Positions 28,277 through 38,590 are shown, counted from the first letter of the stretch. The stretch: DNA of 64,000 nucleotides from Rickettsia typhi (GCA_945862535.1 CAMAYG010000003.1:1-64000); one strand, 5' to 3'. Translations and numbers: made by a program. The notes: generated from the letters alone by a model not told the origin.

Positions 28277-28331
28277 TATTAGACTATTGTAAAAACTTTT
28301 ATTAAGAGCCAAGATGTTGCAAAGATTATCG

Positions 28332-28979
28332 TTAATCTATGGCTTTAGTTACAACAACCATTGCTGGCTTAATTAGCCTTTCGTGGATTTTATAGCCAGC
28401 TTGAATGATGTTAATAATTGTTCCTTCGGGGTGCTCGTTGCTTGGAACCTGAGATATTGCTTCGTGAAGATTGTGATCGAAACTTTGTTGCAAAGGGTAA
28501 ATTCTGTGAACCATGTGTTTTTCTAGGGTTTTGACCAATTCTTTTTTAGTCATTTCTATTGCATCGAAAAAGCTTTTAACCTCTTGTATTTGGCTGTTTG
28601 TAAGTTCTGCGGCATTTTCACAGGCTAGAAAAAAATTTTCTATTGTTGGGATTAGGTCGCTAATAAAGTTGTTGCTGGCAAATTTGATTGATTTTTCTAG
28701 TTCGTCTTTGCTTCTTCTTTGGTAGTTTTGCGATTCGGCATAGATTCTAAGAGATTTATCGGCAAGTTCTTGATTTTGATTTTTTAGTTTCTCGTTTTCT
28801 GCTTTTAAGGCTAATAATTCTTGATTTTTTGGCTCTTGGCTTGTTGAATCTTCTTTATTGCTATTTTCGCCCATATTTTCGCTGTCCGTATTGTCGCCCC
28901 CTATATTTTTGTTATTTGCAATGTTTTCGGCATTTAACTCTTCTGAATTTTGATTATTGGTATTAGATTGAGAATTCAT
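28332..28979 (-). CDS. grpE: nucleotide exchange factor GrpE
   Basis: Co-chaperone that releases ADP from DnaK. The first 50 residues are Asn/Glu/Ser-rich and disordered. A long coiled coil follows (LKAENEKLKNQNQELADKSL, ESQNYQRR). The beta-domain has the family signature (VHRIYPLQQSFDHNLHEAI and GTIINIIQAGYKIHERLIKPAMVVV). 215 residues, normal for the family. dnaK and dnaJ are not adjacent. A 320-bp AT-rich gap separates its start from the divergent clpP. Confidence 0.96.
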   Translation of the reverse strand: MNSQSNTNNQNSEELNAENIANNKNIGGDNTDSENMGENSNKEDSTSQEPKNQELLALKAENEKLKNQNQELADKSLRIYAESQNYQRRSKDELEKSIKFASNNFISDLIPTIENFFLACENAAELTNSQIQEVKSFFDAIEMTKKELVKTLEKHMVHRIYPLQQSFDHNLHEAISQVPSNEHPEGTIINIIQAGYKIHERLIKPAMVVVTKAID

Positions 28980-29299
28980 CTTTTTAAGTAATTTTAAGTT
29001 AATAATTATTAATTTTAGTTTTTAGAACCGGCCTAGATAACAGCAATATAGCAATCAAAATATTTTTTTCAAGTGCTAACTTAATTATATTTTTAAACAT
29101 TATAATTATGCTATTTAATTATCGGGCGGAATTAACATTAGATTTTATTTGCTAAATTTATTTAATATTTTAAATTGTTGACTTATTGATTAACCAATTA
29201 TAAAAATATAAATACTTAGTAAAGTAATTTGTAAATAAATTTCAATTAATTTGCTAGATCGTGGTTTTGTAATTATAAACTTTATAACCTAATATCGAT
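28980..29299. other. 320-bp divergent intergenic region grpE / clpP
   Basis: No coding frame. Very AT-rich; it should hold promoters for both heat-shock-type genes. No clear CIRCE or sigma-32-like box could be recognised by eye. A candidate vegetative promoter for clpP is listed separately. Confidence 0.4.
29178..29204 (+). promoter_or_regulatory. candidate promoter of clpP
   Basis: TTGACT at 29178-29183 and TATAAA at about 29199 with a 15-base spacer, about 95 bases before the clpP start. The -35 is good but the spacer is short; this is a suggestion only. Confidence 0.3.
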
Positions 29300-29914
29300 A
29301 TGCTAAACAATAACGAAGCTCACAATTACCTTGTTCCAATGGTTATCGAGCAAACCGCTAAAGGCGAAAGATCTTTCGATATTTATTCAAGATTACTAAA
29401 AGAAAGAGTAATATTTCTCTCTGGTCCAATTAACGATTCCGTTGCTTCTCTTATTATTGCTCAATTGCTGTTTTTAGAATCGGAAGATCCTAAAAAAGAT
29501 ATCTATCTCTACATTAATTCCCCCGGAGGTGTTGTAACTTCTGGTTTGGCAATGTATGACACCATGCAATATGTTCGCCCAGATGTTGTAACTATTTGCA
29601 TCGGGCAGGCCGCTTCTGCTGGTTCTTTGCTACTTATGGCAGGAGCTGAGGGCAAAAGATGCTCATTGCCAAATTCTCGAATAATGACTCATCAGCCTTC
29701 TGGTGGCTTTCAGGGGCAGGCAACAGATATCGAGATCCATGCAAAAGAAATTATTGGCATCAAAAAGAAGCTTAATAATCTTTATGCCAAGCACTGCAAG
29801 CAAAAATTGTCGGCAATTGAAAAAATCATGGAACGAGACACTTTTATGACCGCAGAGCAGGCCTTAGAAATTGGGCTTATCGACAAAATTATCGAGAAAA
29901 CTATTATCAGTTAA
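29300..29914 (+). CDS. clpP: ATP-dependent Clp protease proteolytic subunit
   Basis: Serine peptidase that forms the 14-mer chamber of ClpXP. The catalytic triad is Ser106 (GQAASAGS), His131 (MTHQPSGG) and Asp180 (ERDTFMT). The [16 protein letters not shown] segment is typical. 204 residues, standard length. It precedes clpX by 85 bases; they are probably one transcript, as in most alphaproteobacteria, where tig often precedes them but here does not. Confidence 0.98.
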   Translation: MLNNNEAHNYLVPMVIEQTAKGERSFDIYSRLLKERVIFLSGPINDSVASLIIAQLLFLESEDPKKDIYLYINSPGGVVTSGLAMYDTMQYVRPDVVTICIGQAASAGSLLLMAGAEGKRCSLPNSRIMTHQPSGGFQGQATDIEIHAKEIIGIKKKLNNLYAKHCKQKLSAIEKIMERDTFMTAEQALEIGLIDKIIEKTIIS

Positions 29915-29999
29915 TCTTTCTAGAAAATATTTTGCTTAACATTAACTAACTCCTATTCTAGTTTGCATTGTTGCTTCTAGTAATTTAATCTTAAAATCA

Positions 30000-31280
30000 A
30001 TGACCGACAACAATAATTTAGCCTGTAGCTTTTGCGGAAAAAGTCAACATGAGGTAAAAAAATTAATAGCTGGCCCTACAGTTTTTATTTGCAATGAATG
30101 TATAGAGCTTTGTTCTGACATCATTAAGGAAGATTTCAAAAAAAATACATCGGTAAAAAATAAAAATAATCGCCCAACCCCAAAAGAAATCGTAAAAATT
30201 CTCGACGAATATGTCATTGGGCAGGAATATGCTAAGAGAACCTTGGCGGTAGCGGTTTATAATCATTACAAAAGAATAGAAAGCTCTCAGGCTGTTGACG
30301 GTATAGAGCTTATGAAGTCTAATATCTTAATGATTGGGCCAACTGGTTGCGGTAAAACTTTACTCGCCCAAACTTTAGCAAAAATTCTCGATGTTCCTTT
30401 TACCATGGCCGATGCCACTTCTTTAACCGAGGCGGGCTATGTTGGTGACGATGTTGAAAATATAATCTCCAGACTCTTGCAATCGGCAAATTACGATATT
30501 GAAAAAACCCAAAAAGGTATTGTTTATATCGACGAAATCGACAAAATAGCCCGTAAATCGGAAGAGGGCTCGAGAACCCGCGATATATCTGGCGAAGGAG
30601 TTCAACAAGGTTTATTAAAAATTATCGAAGGCACTGTAGCTTCTATCCCTACTCAACCAGGTAAAAAAACCGCTCAACAAGAATATGTACAAATAGACAC
30701 CAAGAACATTTTATTTATTTGCGCTGGAGCTTTTTCTGGGCTAGAAAAAATTATCGCCTCTAGGGGCAAAGGTTCGTCAATTGGCTTTGGTGCCGATATT
30801 CGCGAAAAAGACGATCACAACCGCAAAGACATATTTAACAATGTCGAGCCAGACGATCTTATTAAATTTGGCTTAATTCCAGAGCTAGTCGGCCGTCTAC
30901 CAATAGTTTCTCCTCTTGAAGGGTTAACAGAAAAAGACCTTGCTACCATTCTTGTCGAGCCAAAAAATTCTATCATTAAACAGTTTCAAAAATTACTAAG
31001 CCTCGACAAGGTAGACCTTAACTTCTCTCTAGATACATATCTAGAAATTGCCAAAAAAGCAATAGACAGAAAAACGGGAGCAAGAGGTTTAAGGGCAATA
31101 GTAGAATCTTTGCTTCTCGATGTAATGTTTGAAGTGCCGTCGAAGAAGTCGGTAAAATCAATTTCCGTTACCAAAGATAATGTTTTAAAGGGCACCAAGC
31201 CAACAATTATCACTGGTAAAGAAGAAGAAAAGCTAGCAGATTGTCAGCTGGCTGTTGTAAAAAATCAACCAAAAACCTAA
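30000..31280 (+). CDS. clpX: Clp protease ATP-binding subunit ClpX
   Basis: AAA+ unfoldase that feeds substrates to ClpP. The N-terminal zinc-binding domain has CSFCGKSQ and CNECIELC. Walker A is GPTGCGKT, Walker B is VYIDEIDKI, and the GYVGDDVE pore loop and sensor region RTGARGLR are present. The IGF-type loop that docks on ClpP is present as IGFGAD. 426 residues, full length. Three bases separate its stop from the ilvE start, so the two are translated together. Confidence 0.98.
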   Translation: MTDNNNLACSFCGKSQHEVKKLIAGPTVFICNECIELCSDIIKEDFKKNTSVKNKNNRPTPKEIVKILDEYVIGQEYAKRTLAVAVYNHYKRIESSQAVDGIELMKSNILMIGPTGCGKTLLAQTLAKILDVPFTMADATSLTEAGYVGDDVENIISRLLQSANYDIEKTQKGIVYIDEIDKIARKSEEGSRTRDISGEGVQQGLLKIIEGTVASIPTQPGKKTAQQEYVQIDTKNILFICAGAFSGLEKIIASRGKGSSIGFGADIREKDDHNRKDIFNNVEPDDLIKFGLIPELVGRLPIVSPLEGLTEKDLATILVEPKNSIIKQFQKLLSLDKVDLNFSLDTYLEIAKKAIDRKTGARGLRAIVESLLLDVMFEVPSKKSVKSISVTKDNVLKGTKPTIITGKEEEKLADCQLAVVKNQPKT

Positions 31281-31283
31281 GTT

Positions 31284-32168
31284 ATGGCAGACATCATTCC
31301 TTTCGATAAAAGAGAAGGCTATATTTGGTATAATGGCGATTTTGTAAATTGGCAAGATGCCAAGGTGCATGTCCTTAACCATGGTCTTCATTATGCTTCT
31401 TCTGTTTTTGAAGGAGAGAGAATTTATTCTGGTAAGATTTTTAAAAGCGAGGAGCATAGCATTAGGCTTCACAAGTCGGCAGAAATGCTTGGCTTTGCAA
31501 TTCCCGCTTCGGTGGAAGAGTTAAACCTTGTTAAAATAGCAACTGTAGATAAGCAAAAAATTGTCGATGGTTATATGCGGGTATTTGCTTGGCGAGGCTC
31601 AGAAAAAATGGCAATTTCCGCACAAGATAATAAAATTCATTTGGCAGTTGCCTGCTGGCCTTGGCCAATCTATTATTCTGAAGAAGCCAGAAAGCAGGGT
31701 TTGAAAATGAAATTTGCCAAATATCGCAGACCTTCGCCAGAAACTGCACCAGTTTCTGCTAAGGCCGCAGGCCTCTATATGATTTGCACCGTTTCAAAAC
31801 ACGAGGCAGAAAGGGAGGGTTATAACGAGGCTCTAATGCTCGATTATCGCGGTTTCATTGCCGAGGCAACCAGTGCCAATTTCTTTATGATAATGAAGAA
31901 TGGCGAGTTACATACTCCGCTTGCCGATTGTTTTCTTAACGGCATTACCCGCCAAACCGTAATTTCTCTTGCAAAAAAACGAAATATTAAAGTTGTTGAA
32001 AGGCACATAAAACCAGAAGAATTATCCGATGCCGTAGATGCTTTTCTTACAGGAACGGCGGCAGAAATTACGAGAGTTGGATTAATTGAAAATCATAAAT
32101 ATCCAGAGCCTCATAATATTACTTTAAGCCTGATGCAAGACTATCAAAACCTAGTTCTTAATCGCTAA
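31284..32168 (+). CDS. ilvE: branched-chain amino-acid aminotransferase
   Basis: PLP-dependent class IV transaminase that interconverts Leu/Ile/Val and their keto acids. The catalytic Lys is in PVSAKAAGLY, and the EATSANFF, NGITRQTVI and FLTGTAAEITRVG motifs are typical of IlvE rather than of D-amino-acid aminotransferase. 294 residues. No other branched-chain biosynthesis gene is in the window, so it may serve degradation, amino-group transfer or the final step from imported keto acids. It is placed directly behind clpX. Confidence 0.95.
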   Translation: MADIIPFDKREGYIWYNGDFVNWQDAKVHVLNHGLHYASSVFEGERIYSGKIFKSEEHSIRLHKSAEMLGFAIPASVEELNLVKIATVDKQKIVDGYMRVFAWRGSEKMAISAQDNKIHLAVACWPWPIYYSEEARKQGLKMKFAKYRRPSPETAPVSAKAAGLYMICTVSKHEAEREGYNEALMLDYRGFIAEATSANFFMIMKNGELHTPLADCFLNGITRQTVISLAKKRNIKVVERHIKPEELSDAVDAFLTGTAAEITRVGLIENHKYPEPHNITLSLMQDYQNLVLNR

Positions 32169-32333
32169 GCAGGGGTATAATATTTACTAGATAAAACAGT
32201 TGCTTTTTTTAAATATATTTTTATGTTATGAAATTTAATCGATAAATTATCGATTTAGGCTTTTGTTGCTTAAAACTTTACTAGTAATAATACCATTTTG
32301 CTTTATTTCTACAATATTTAACTAAACTATTAA

Positions 32334-35003
32334 ATGTCTCAAAAGTTTGTCTATTCTTTTGGTAATTCGGTTGCCGAAGGCGATGTTTCGATGAAGAATT
32401 TACTTGGTGGCAAAGGTGCTAATCTTGCCTCAATGTGTCAACTTGGCTTGCCAGTTCCCGCTGGATTTACAATTTCTACCGAAGTCTGTCAGATTTACTA
32501 TCAAAACGACCGCAAGCTTCCAGAAGAATTATCGCAACAAGTATTAAAAGCCCTTAACAAAATAGAAGAAGAATCAAGTGGTAAATTTGGCGATGAAAAA
32601 GCTCCGCTACTTTTTTCTGTCCGATCTGGTGCTCGTGCCTCGATGCCTGGTATGATGGACACAATCCTTAACCTTGGCTTGAACGATAAAACGGTGGTTG
32701 GCCTTGCTGAAAATAGCAAAAATCCTCGTTTTGCTTTCGATTCTTATCGCCGTTTTATTCAGATGTATTCGGGTGTGGTGTTAGGAATTGACCATTATAA
32801 CTTCGAGTCGATAATCGACGAAAAAAAAGAAGAATTTAATATTTATAACGATACAGATTTTACAGCAGAACAATGGCAAGAAATTGTCATAATATTTAAA
32901 AAAATAGTATCAGATGCAACCGGAAAAGAATTTCCGCAAGACCCAGAAAAACAGCTTTGGGGAGCAATCAAAGCAGTATTTGACTCTTGGATGAATGATC
33001 GGGCAATTACCTACCGTAACCTTAATCATATTCCCGCAGAATGGGGAACTGCGGTAAATGTGCAATCGATGGTTTTTGGTAATATGGGCCTAACTTCGGC
33101 AACGGGTGTTGCTTTTACCCGCAATCCGTCGACGGGAGAAAATAAGCTTTATGGAGAATATTTAATCAATGCTCAAGGCGAAGATGTTGTTGCTGGCATT
33201 CGCACTCCTCAATCAATTACTAATCACGGCAAGCTTGCCTTAGGCTCTAAACTGCCTTCGATGGAAGAGACGATGCCAGAAGTATTTCTTCAGCTCGCCA
33301 CAATATGCACAAAGCTAGAATTGCATTATGGCGATATGCAAGATATCGAATTTACTGTAGAGCATAACAAGCTTTATATTCTGCAAACCAGAAATGGCAA
33401 AAGAACCGCCGCCGCCGCTGTAAAAATTGCCGTCGACATGGTTGCCGAAAATATTATCACCAAAGAACAAGCATTGCTAAGAATAGACCCAGCAAGCCTA
33501 GACCAGCTTCTTCATCCAACTATCGATCCTAAAGCAAAACTTAATATTATTGCCCGTGGCTTGCCGGCATCGCCGGGCGCCGCTTCTGGAATTGTTGTTT
33601 TCTCTTCTGCTGATGCTGAAAAACTTACCGAAAATGGGCATAAGGTTATTTTAGTCCGAGTTGAAACTAGTCCAGAAGACATTAAAGGTATGTATTTATC
33701 GCAGGGTATTTTAACTGCCAGAGGAGGTATGACATCTCATGCTGCCGTGGTTGCTCGTGGAATGGGAACTCCTTGTGTTTCTGGGGCATCTAATTTAAAC
33801 ATCTACTATCAAGAAAAATACTTTTTGGCAAATAATGTTAAGGTGTGCGAAGGAGAAATAATTACAATAAATGGCTCAACGGGCGAGGTTATTCTTGGTG
33901 TTGTTGCAACATTAAAGCCAAATCTTTCTGGCGATTTTGCAAAAATAATGCAGTGGTCGGACGAAGTAAGGGCTTTAAAGATTCGCACTAATGCCGAAAC
34001 CCCAGCCGATTGTCAAACAGCGGTAGAATTTGGTTGCGAAGGAATTGGCTTATGCCGAACTGAGCATATGTTCTTTAGTGGCGACAGAATAATTGCGGTT
34101 CGCGAGATGATTTTAGCCGAAGATGTTGCGGGTAGGAAAACCGCATTAACAAAATTGTTACCGATGCAGAAGCAAGATTTTTGTGAGATCTTCAAAATTA
34201 TGGACGGTCTGCCGGTTAATATTCGCCTTTTAGACCCGCCTCTTCACGAGTTTCTGCCCCATAAGGATAGCGAAATAATCGAATTGGCAAAAGTGCTAAA
34301 TGTCGAAATAGACTACATTAAAAGAAGAATTAGCCAATTGCACGAACAAAACCCGATGCTTGGGCATCGTGGTTGCCGTTTAGCGATATCTTTCCCAGAG
34401 ATATATGAAATGCAGGTTAGGGCAATATTTCAGGCTGCGGCAGATGTTAAAAAGCAACATAACAAAAATGTTCAGCTAGAAATAATGATACCCCTTGTTG
34501 TTAGTCCTAAAGAAATGCTAATTCTAAAAAACCTTGTTGTTAAAATTGCCGATATTGTTTATAGCGAAACTAATGTAGATTTTAATTATATGGTCGGCAC
34601 CATGATCGAGCTTCCTAGGGCGGCACTTCTTGCCGATAAAATTGCAGAAAATGCACAATTCTTTAGTTTTGGCACCAATGATTTAACTCAGACAACTTTT
34701 GGCTTATCCCGCGATGATTCGGCAAATTTCCTTGGGCATTATCAGAAAGCCAATATTTTTGAGCACGATCCCTTTGCTATCCTAGACCTTGAAGGAGTTG
34801 GGGAATTAATTAAAATTGCCAAAGAAAGAGGCTTGAAAACTCGTAGCGATATTAAACTCGGTATCTGCGGGGAGCACGGAGGCAATCCTGCATCAATAGA
34901 GTTTTGTCATCAAATAGGCCTAGATTATGTCTCTTGTTCGCCATATAGAATTCCTATTGCAAGATTATCTGCCGCAAGAGCTTCGTTGATTGATAAAAAA
35001 TAA
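32334..35003 (+). CDS. ppdK: pyruvate, phosphate dikinase
   Basis: Reversibly converts pyruvate, ATP and phosphate to PEP, AMP and PPi; in Rickettsiales it is thought to replace pyruvate kinase or support gluconeogenesis. The ATP-grasp N-domain starts with LLGGKGANLASM. The swivelling His is in GGMTSHAAVVARGMG. The PEP-binding TIM barrel ends with FSFGTNDLTQTTFG and the Cys of LGICGEHGGNP. 889 residues, full length. It stands alone after a 165-bp gap. A GC-rich hairpin follows. Confidence 0.98.
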   Translation: MSQKFVYSFGNSVAEGDVSMKNLLGGKGANLASMCQLGLPVPAGFTISTEVCQIYYQNDRKLPEELSQQVLKALNKIEEESSGKFGDEKAPLLFSVRSGARASMPGMMDTILNLGLNDKTVVGLAENSKNPRFAFDSYRRFIQMYSGVVLGIDHYNFESIIDEKKEEFNIYNDTDFTAEQWQEIVIIFKKIVSDATGKEFPQDPEKQLWGAIKAVFDSWMNDRAITYRNLNHIPAEWGTAVNVQSMVFGNMGLTSATGVAFTRNPSTGENKLYGEYLINAQGEDVVAGIRTPQSITNHGKLALGSKLPSMEETMPEVFLQLATICTKLELHYGDMQDIEFTVEHNKLYILQTRNGKRTAAAAVKIAVDMVAENIITKEQALLRIDPASLDQLLHPTIDPKAKLNIIARGLPASPGAASGIVVFSSADAEKLTENGHKVILVRVETSPEDIKGMYLSQGILTARGGMTSHAAVVARGMGTPCVSGASNLNIYYQEKYFLANNVKVCEGEIITINGSTGEVILGVVATLKPNLSGDFAKIMQWSDEVRALKIRTNAETPADCQTAVEFGCEGIGLCRTEHMFFSGDRIIAVREMILAEDVAGRKTALTKLLPMQKQDFCEIFKIMDGLPVNIRLLDPPLHEFLPHKDSEIIELAKVLNVEIDYIKRRISQLHEQNPMLGHRGCRLAISFPEIYEMQVRAIFQAAADVKKQHNKNVQLEIMIPLVVSPKEMLILKNLVVKIADIVYSETNVDFNYMVGTMIELPRAALLADKIAENAQFFSFGTNDLTQTTFGLSRDDSANFLGHYQKANIFEHDPFAILDLEGVGELIKIAKERGLKTRSDIKLGICGEHGGNPASIEFCHQIGLDYVSCSPYRIPIARLSAARASLIDKK

Positions 35004-35027
35004 GCTTCCAGAACTGTTACAATGCTT

Positions 35028-35057
35028 AACCGTCGCTCAAAATATTTATCGGCGGTT
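35028..35057 (+). terminator. hairpin after ppdK
   Basis: AACCGTCG at 35028-35035 pairs with CGGCGGTT at 35050-35057 (one T-G pair) across 14 bases, 25 bases after the ppdK stop. It is GC-rich for this genome; the T-run behind it is short. Confidence 0.5.
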
Positions 35058-35068
35058 ATTTGCTAATA

Positions 35069-35122
35069 GCATTTGATATTTGGCATTTGATATTTGGCAT
35101 TTGGTATTTGACTTGGTATTTG
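35069..35122. repeat. 14-bp tandem repeat
   Basis: GCATTTGATATTTG occurs twice in a row (35069-35082, 35083-35096), then once with a single change (35097-35110), then as a degenerate 12-base copy. It lies between the convergent ends of ppdK and the small membrane ORF. No coding role seen. Confidence 0.85.
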
Positions 35123-35198
35123 ATTATATCGAAGTAGCAAATCTAGCTCAGTAAATATAATCAAGACCTTTGATAATTTGTAGGTTTTCTTGCTAATT

Positions 35199-35408
35199 TT
35201 ACGAGGCTTTGTTGTTTGTTTTGCTTATTTCGATGTCTATTGGTGTTGTCTTTTCTATCTGGCTTATTTTTTCGCCGTGAATTGTGATAAACAACAGCAA
35301 AGCCATAGAAAAAGATAAAATAAAAATTACTACCAATAATCTGGTAAGTTTAATAATCTTATATTTTGTATTTATTTTATATTTCGTGTCGATTATATTC
35401 TTTAGCAT
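35199..35408 (-). CDS. small single-helix membrane protein downstream of virB3
   Basis: Not recognised. 69 residues: a basic, Lys/Tyr-rich cytoplasmic start, one hydrophobic helix at about residues 27-43, then a polar tail rich in Lys and Thr. It begins 14 bases after the virB3 stop on the same strand, so it is likely co-transcribed. In Rickettsia virB4 follows virB3; it is not here. The protein could be an accessory secretion component or a chance ORF. Moderate confidence comes from the tight spacing only. Confidence 0.4.
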   Translation of the reverse strand: MLKNIIDTKYKINTKYKIIKLTRLLVVIFILSFSMALLLFITIHGEKISQIEKTTPIDIEISKTNNKAS

Positions 35409-35422
35409 TAATCTGTTGTGCT

Positions 35423-35719
35423 TTAGTAAACATCGTAAGAATTAACATTGCCGTAGTAATAGCGATTACGACAAATATTGCATTTAGAAAACTTAGCTAT
35501 TGCCAATTCTATTGCTCTTGGTTCTTTAAGGCAAATAAACCAGCCAATCATATGAAAAAAAGGCAAGACAACAAAAAGATAAACAAAGCTACTGGTAATA
35601 ATAAATGCCAATACCGATATTATGCCGTTTAATGCCGCAAAAGTATAACTAACCCCAACAATTAAAGGCGGTCTGGTTAGGCCAAGAAAAAGTGGGTTGG
35701 TGCCGATTGTTCCGCTCAT
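35423..35719 (-). CDS. virB3: type IV secretion system protein VirB3 (Rickettsiales rvhB3 type)
   Basis: Short inner-membrane component of the P-type IV secretion machine, working with the VirB4 ATPase. The family core is visible: NPLFLGLTRPPLIVGVSY, two adjacent membrane helices (about residues 18-42 and 44-63), then CLKEPRAIEL. A Rickettsiales-like tail with Cys80-x-x-Cys83 ends in NSYDVY. The frame is open to 35836, but the Met at 35719 starts the protein at MSGTIGTNP, the normal N-terminus and 98 residues; the upstream extension has no similarity. No other vir gene is in the window, so the locus is split. Its presence implies a secretion system able to export effectors. Confidence 0.85.
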   Translation of the reverse strand: MSGTIGTNPLFLGLTRPPLIVGVSYTFAALNGIISVLAFIITSSFVYLFVVLPFFHMIGWFICLKEPRAIELAIAKFSKCNICRNRYYYGNVNSYDVY

Positions 35720-35967
35720 AATTAAAAATTTATTAATAGATTTGTTTTTTACAAAATTATAATTAAAAATTACTTCATGTTTTATATTAGTCAATAAATT
35801 ATACCGTTTCTCATTTTTAAAACAAATATTAAGCAAATGATAACAGAAATATCGTTAGTATTTAGTTAATTTGCTTAATATTTAAATATGGAAAGTGGGA
35901 TTTGTTTAATTCTACCAATTACCTAATTTTTGCCGTCTCTAATTTTTGCCGTCTCTAGCCTTTATAT

Positions 35968-38520
35968 ATGATAAAAAAAGCTCTTCCAATTTTAATCAAT
36001 TTTCTACAAAAAATATTAGGAATTTTGCTTGCGGTATTAATGTTTTTAATATTTCTATCTATTATTTCCTACAACCATAACGATCCGTCTTTTAACAGCA
36101 AGGTTGCAAATAGTGTTGCCGTTAAGAATTGGGTTGGGTCTTTTGGTGCTTATATTGCCGATCTCCTATTGCAATCATTAGGCTTTGCTTCTGTTTTACT
36201 GATTTTGATTGGCGGTAAGATCTCTCAGAATCTGTTAAAAGGTAGAGATTATTATTATGTTATTTACCGTATTATCGCGGCCCCGCCTTTAATGTTAAGC
36301 TTTTGTTTGATATTAGCATTATTGCCTTACCCAGAATCGTGGTATTTTAATGGCTTTGGTGGCTATAGTGGAATATTATTGCTTAACTATTTCAGCTCTA
36401 TTCCTCTGTATCAGGTTTTAATCTTTGCCAATATTTTATCGATGGCTTTATTTGCCTTTATTTTTGAAATAAATTTTAACGATTTTTACTATTTTGTTCG
36501 TTATTCAAAACTAAGCATTGCCTTGCTTTCCCGGCTATTCTATCAATTTCTAGTGAAAATATTTTACCGTTTATTTTCTAAGAAAATGGCAAGCCATATT
36601 GCCGATATTAAAAAACAAGAAAGATCTCTGCATCTTAACTCAATAAACTCAAATCTTATCGATGGCAAAAGTCAAGAAAGCAATAGCCATATAACCAACG
36701 AAGCCGATATAACCAACGAAGATATTACTAAAAACCAAGCTTCTTCGCTATTTTCTTCTTACAAAGAAGGTGCGGATGAGAATTTTTCGATATTTAAAAA
36801 GGCATTGAACAGCTCTAGTCAAGCAGATGTTGCAACTAATGATAACAAATATTCGCCAAATTTTGCTAAAAATGGTAAAGAGGGCTCCGAAAACAGAGAG
36901 GATGATTTTTTTGAAAATCTTAAAATTCTCGATAATAGTGCTAGAAAGCCCGTTGTCAGAGCCGAGAATTATAAGTCAAGAAAGGCTACAGGCAAATATC
37001 AATTGCCAGATATTAATTTGTTAATAGATCGTAGTGCCGAAAATCTAAATAAAAAAGTCAGTCCCGAGTTAATTGAGGAGCAATCAAGGATTTTGATGAG
37101 AGTTCTAGAAGATTTTGGTGTTAAAGGAAAAATATTAGGAGCAAAAATTGGTCCCATAGTAACATTATACGAATTCGAGCCGATTGCAGGAACAAAAGCC
37201 GCAAGAATTATCGGCCTTTCAGATGACATCGCTAGGTCTATGAGTGCTATTTCTGCTAGAATTTCGGTTATTCCGGGGCAGACAGCAATAGGAATCGAGC
37301 TTCCTAATCCAAAAAGGCAAATGATATTTCTTCGCGAATTAATCGAAGCCAAGGAATATCGTTTGGCAAATTTATCTCTGCCAATGATTTTAGGGAAGGA
37401 TATTGCTGGTAGTATCATGGTGGCAGATCTGGCAAAAATGCCACATTTGTTAATTGCCGGAACTACTGGATCGGGCAAATCTGTTGGGCTAAATGTTATG
37501 ATTTTATCGATATTATTTCAGATGAAGCCGAGCGATTGCAAATTTATTATGATCGATCCGAAAATGCTAGAATTGTCGATATATGATGGAATACCGCATC
37601 TTTTAGCACCAGTTGTAACCGAGCCGGGTAAGGCAGTAATTGCTCTCAAATGGGTCGTCGCCGAAATGGAAGAGAGGTATCGTTTAATGGCAAGTTTTGC
37701 TGTTCGTAATATTGCGGGCTATAATGAAAAAGCCGAAAAGGCTCAATTGGCAGGAGAAAAACTTACAAAAAGAGTGCAAACAGGCTACGATCCAACAAAT
37801 GGCCAGCCAATTATTGAAGAAATTGAATTCGAGCCAAAAAAACTACCCTTTATTGTGGTTATTGTCGATGAAATGGCAGATCTGATGCTTGTTGCAGGTA
37901 AGGAAATCGAGGGCTCGGTGCAAAGATTAGCACAGATGGCAAGGGCCGCGGGCATTCATTTGATTATGGCAACACAAAGGCCGTCGGTAGATGTTATTAC
38001 TGGGGTGATTAAGGCTAATTTCCCAACGAGAATTAGCTTTCAGGTTACATCAAGAATCGACAGCAGAACTATTCTTGGCACTCAGGGTGCGGAACAATTA
38101 TTGGGGCAGGGCGATATGATATATCTATCTGGGGGCAGTAAAATGCAAAGAGTTCATGGCCCTTTTTGTTCGGATATGGAAATTGAGAAAATTGTGAAAT
38201 TTATCAAAAATCAAGATTTAAGCGAGTTCGACGATCAAAGCAATATTTCTTTTGATAATATTGCATCGGAACAAGCAAATAATGCCAAATATAACGACGA
38301 AGCTAATTCTAGCCTAGATGCAGAAGGTTCAGAGGGAGATCTTTATCAAAAAGCAATTGCCATTGTTAGAAGGGACAAAAAAACCTCGATTAGCTATGTG
38401 CAAAGACAATTAAGAATTGGCTATAATAAAGCAGCAAATCTTATCGAGCAAATGGAAAAAGACGGAATCTTATCTTCGCCAAATATATCGGGCAAAAGAG
38501 ATTTACTCGACGAAGATTGA
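35968..38520 (+). CDS. ftsK: DNA translocase FtsK
   Basis: Septum-located DNA pump that clears chromosome termini and activates XerCD. Four N-terminal membrane helices lie within residues 15-165. A polar linker (about 200-340, shorter than in E. coli) follows, then the RecA-like motor with Walker A AGTTGSGKSVGLN, Walker B VIVDEMADLM and the MARAAGIHLIMATQRPS segment. The C-terminal winged-helix gamma domain (SISYVQRQLRIGYNKAANLI) should read KOPS sites. 850 residues. It is preceded by a 249-bp gap with no gene on the plus strand. Confidence 0.97.
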   Translation: MIKKALPILINFLQKILGILLAVLMFLIFLSIISYNHNDPSFNSKVANSVAVKNWVGSFGAYIADLLLQSLGFASVLLILIGGKISQNLLKGRDYYYVIYRIIAAPPLMLSFCLILALLPYPESWYFNGFGGYSGILLLNYFSSIPLYQVLIFANILSMALFAFIFEINFNDFYYFVRYSKLSIALLSRLFYQFLVKIFYRLFSKKMASHIADIKKQERSLHLNSINSNLIDGKSQESNSHITNEADITNEDITKNQASSLFSSYKEGADENFSIFKKALNSSSQADVATNDNKYSPNFAKNGKEGSENREDDFFENLKILDNSARKPVVRAENYKSRKATGKYQLPDINLLIDRSAENLNKKVSPELIEEQSRILMRVLEDFGVKGKILGAKIGPIVTLYEFEPIAGTKAARIIGLSDDIARSMSAISARISVIPGQTAIGIELPNPKRQMIFLRELIEAKEYRLANLSLPMILGKDIAGSIMVADLAKMPHLLIAGTTGSGKSVGLNVMILSILFQMKPSDCKFIMIDPKMLELSIYDGIPHLLAPVVTEPGKAVIALKWVVAEMEERYRLMASFAVRNIAGYNEKAEKAQLAGEKLTKRVQTGYDPTNGQPIIEEIEFEPKKLPFIVVIVDEMADLMLVAGKEIEGSVQRLAQMARAAGIHLIMATQRPSVDVITGVIKANFPTRISFQVTSRIDSRTILGTQGAEQLLGQGDMIYLSGGSKMQRVHGPFCSDMEIEKIVKFIKNQDLSEFDDQSNISFDNIASEQANNAKYNDEANSSLDAEGSEGDLYQKAIAIVRRDKKTSISYVQRQLRIGYNKAANLIEQMEKDGILSSPNISGKRDLLDED

Positions 38521-38590
38521 TGATATTAATTTTAGAAAATAATGATACTTTTAGTAAATTTATTTTAATAATTATCAATTACAATATAGC

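Noticed and set aside
35720..35836. 39-residue N-terminal extension of virB3
   Set aside because: The family begins at the internal Met (MSGTIGTNP); the upstream part is AT-rich and unlike VirB3.
36999..37478. 159-codon minus-strand ORF inside ftsK
   Set aside because: It is antisense to the conserved FtsK motor domain and is explained by codon use of ftsK.
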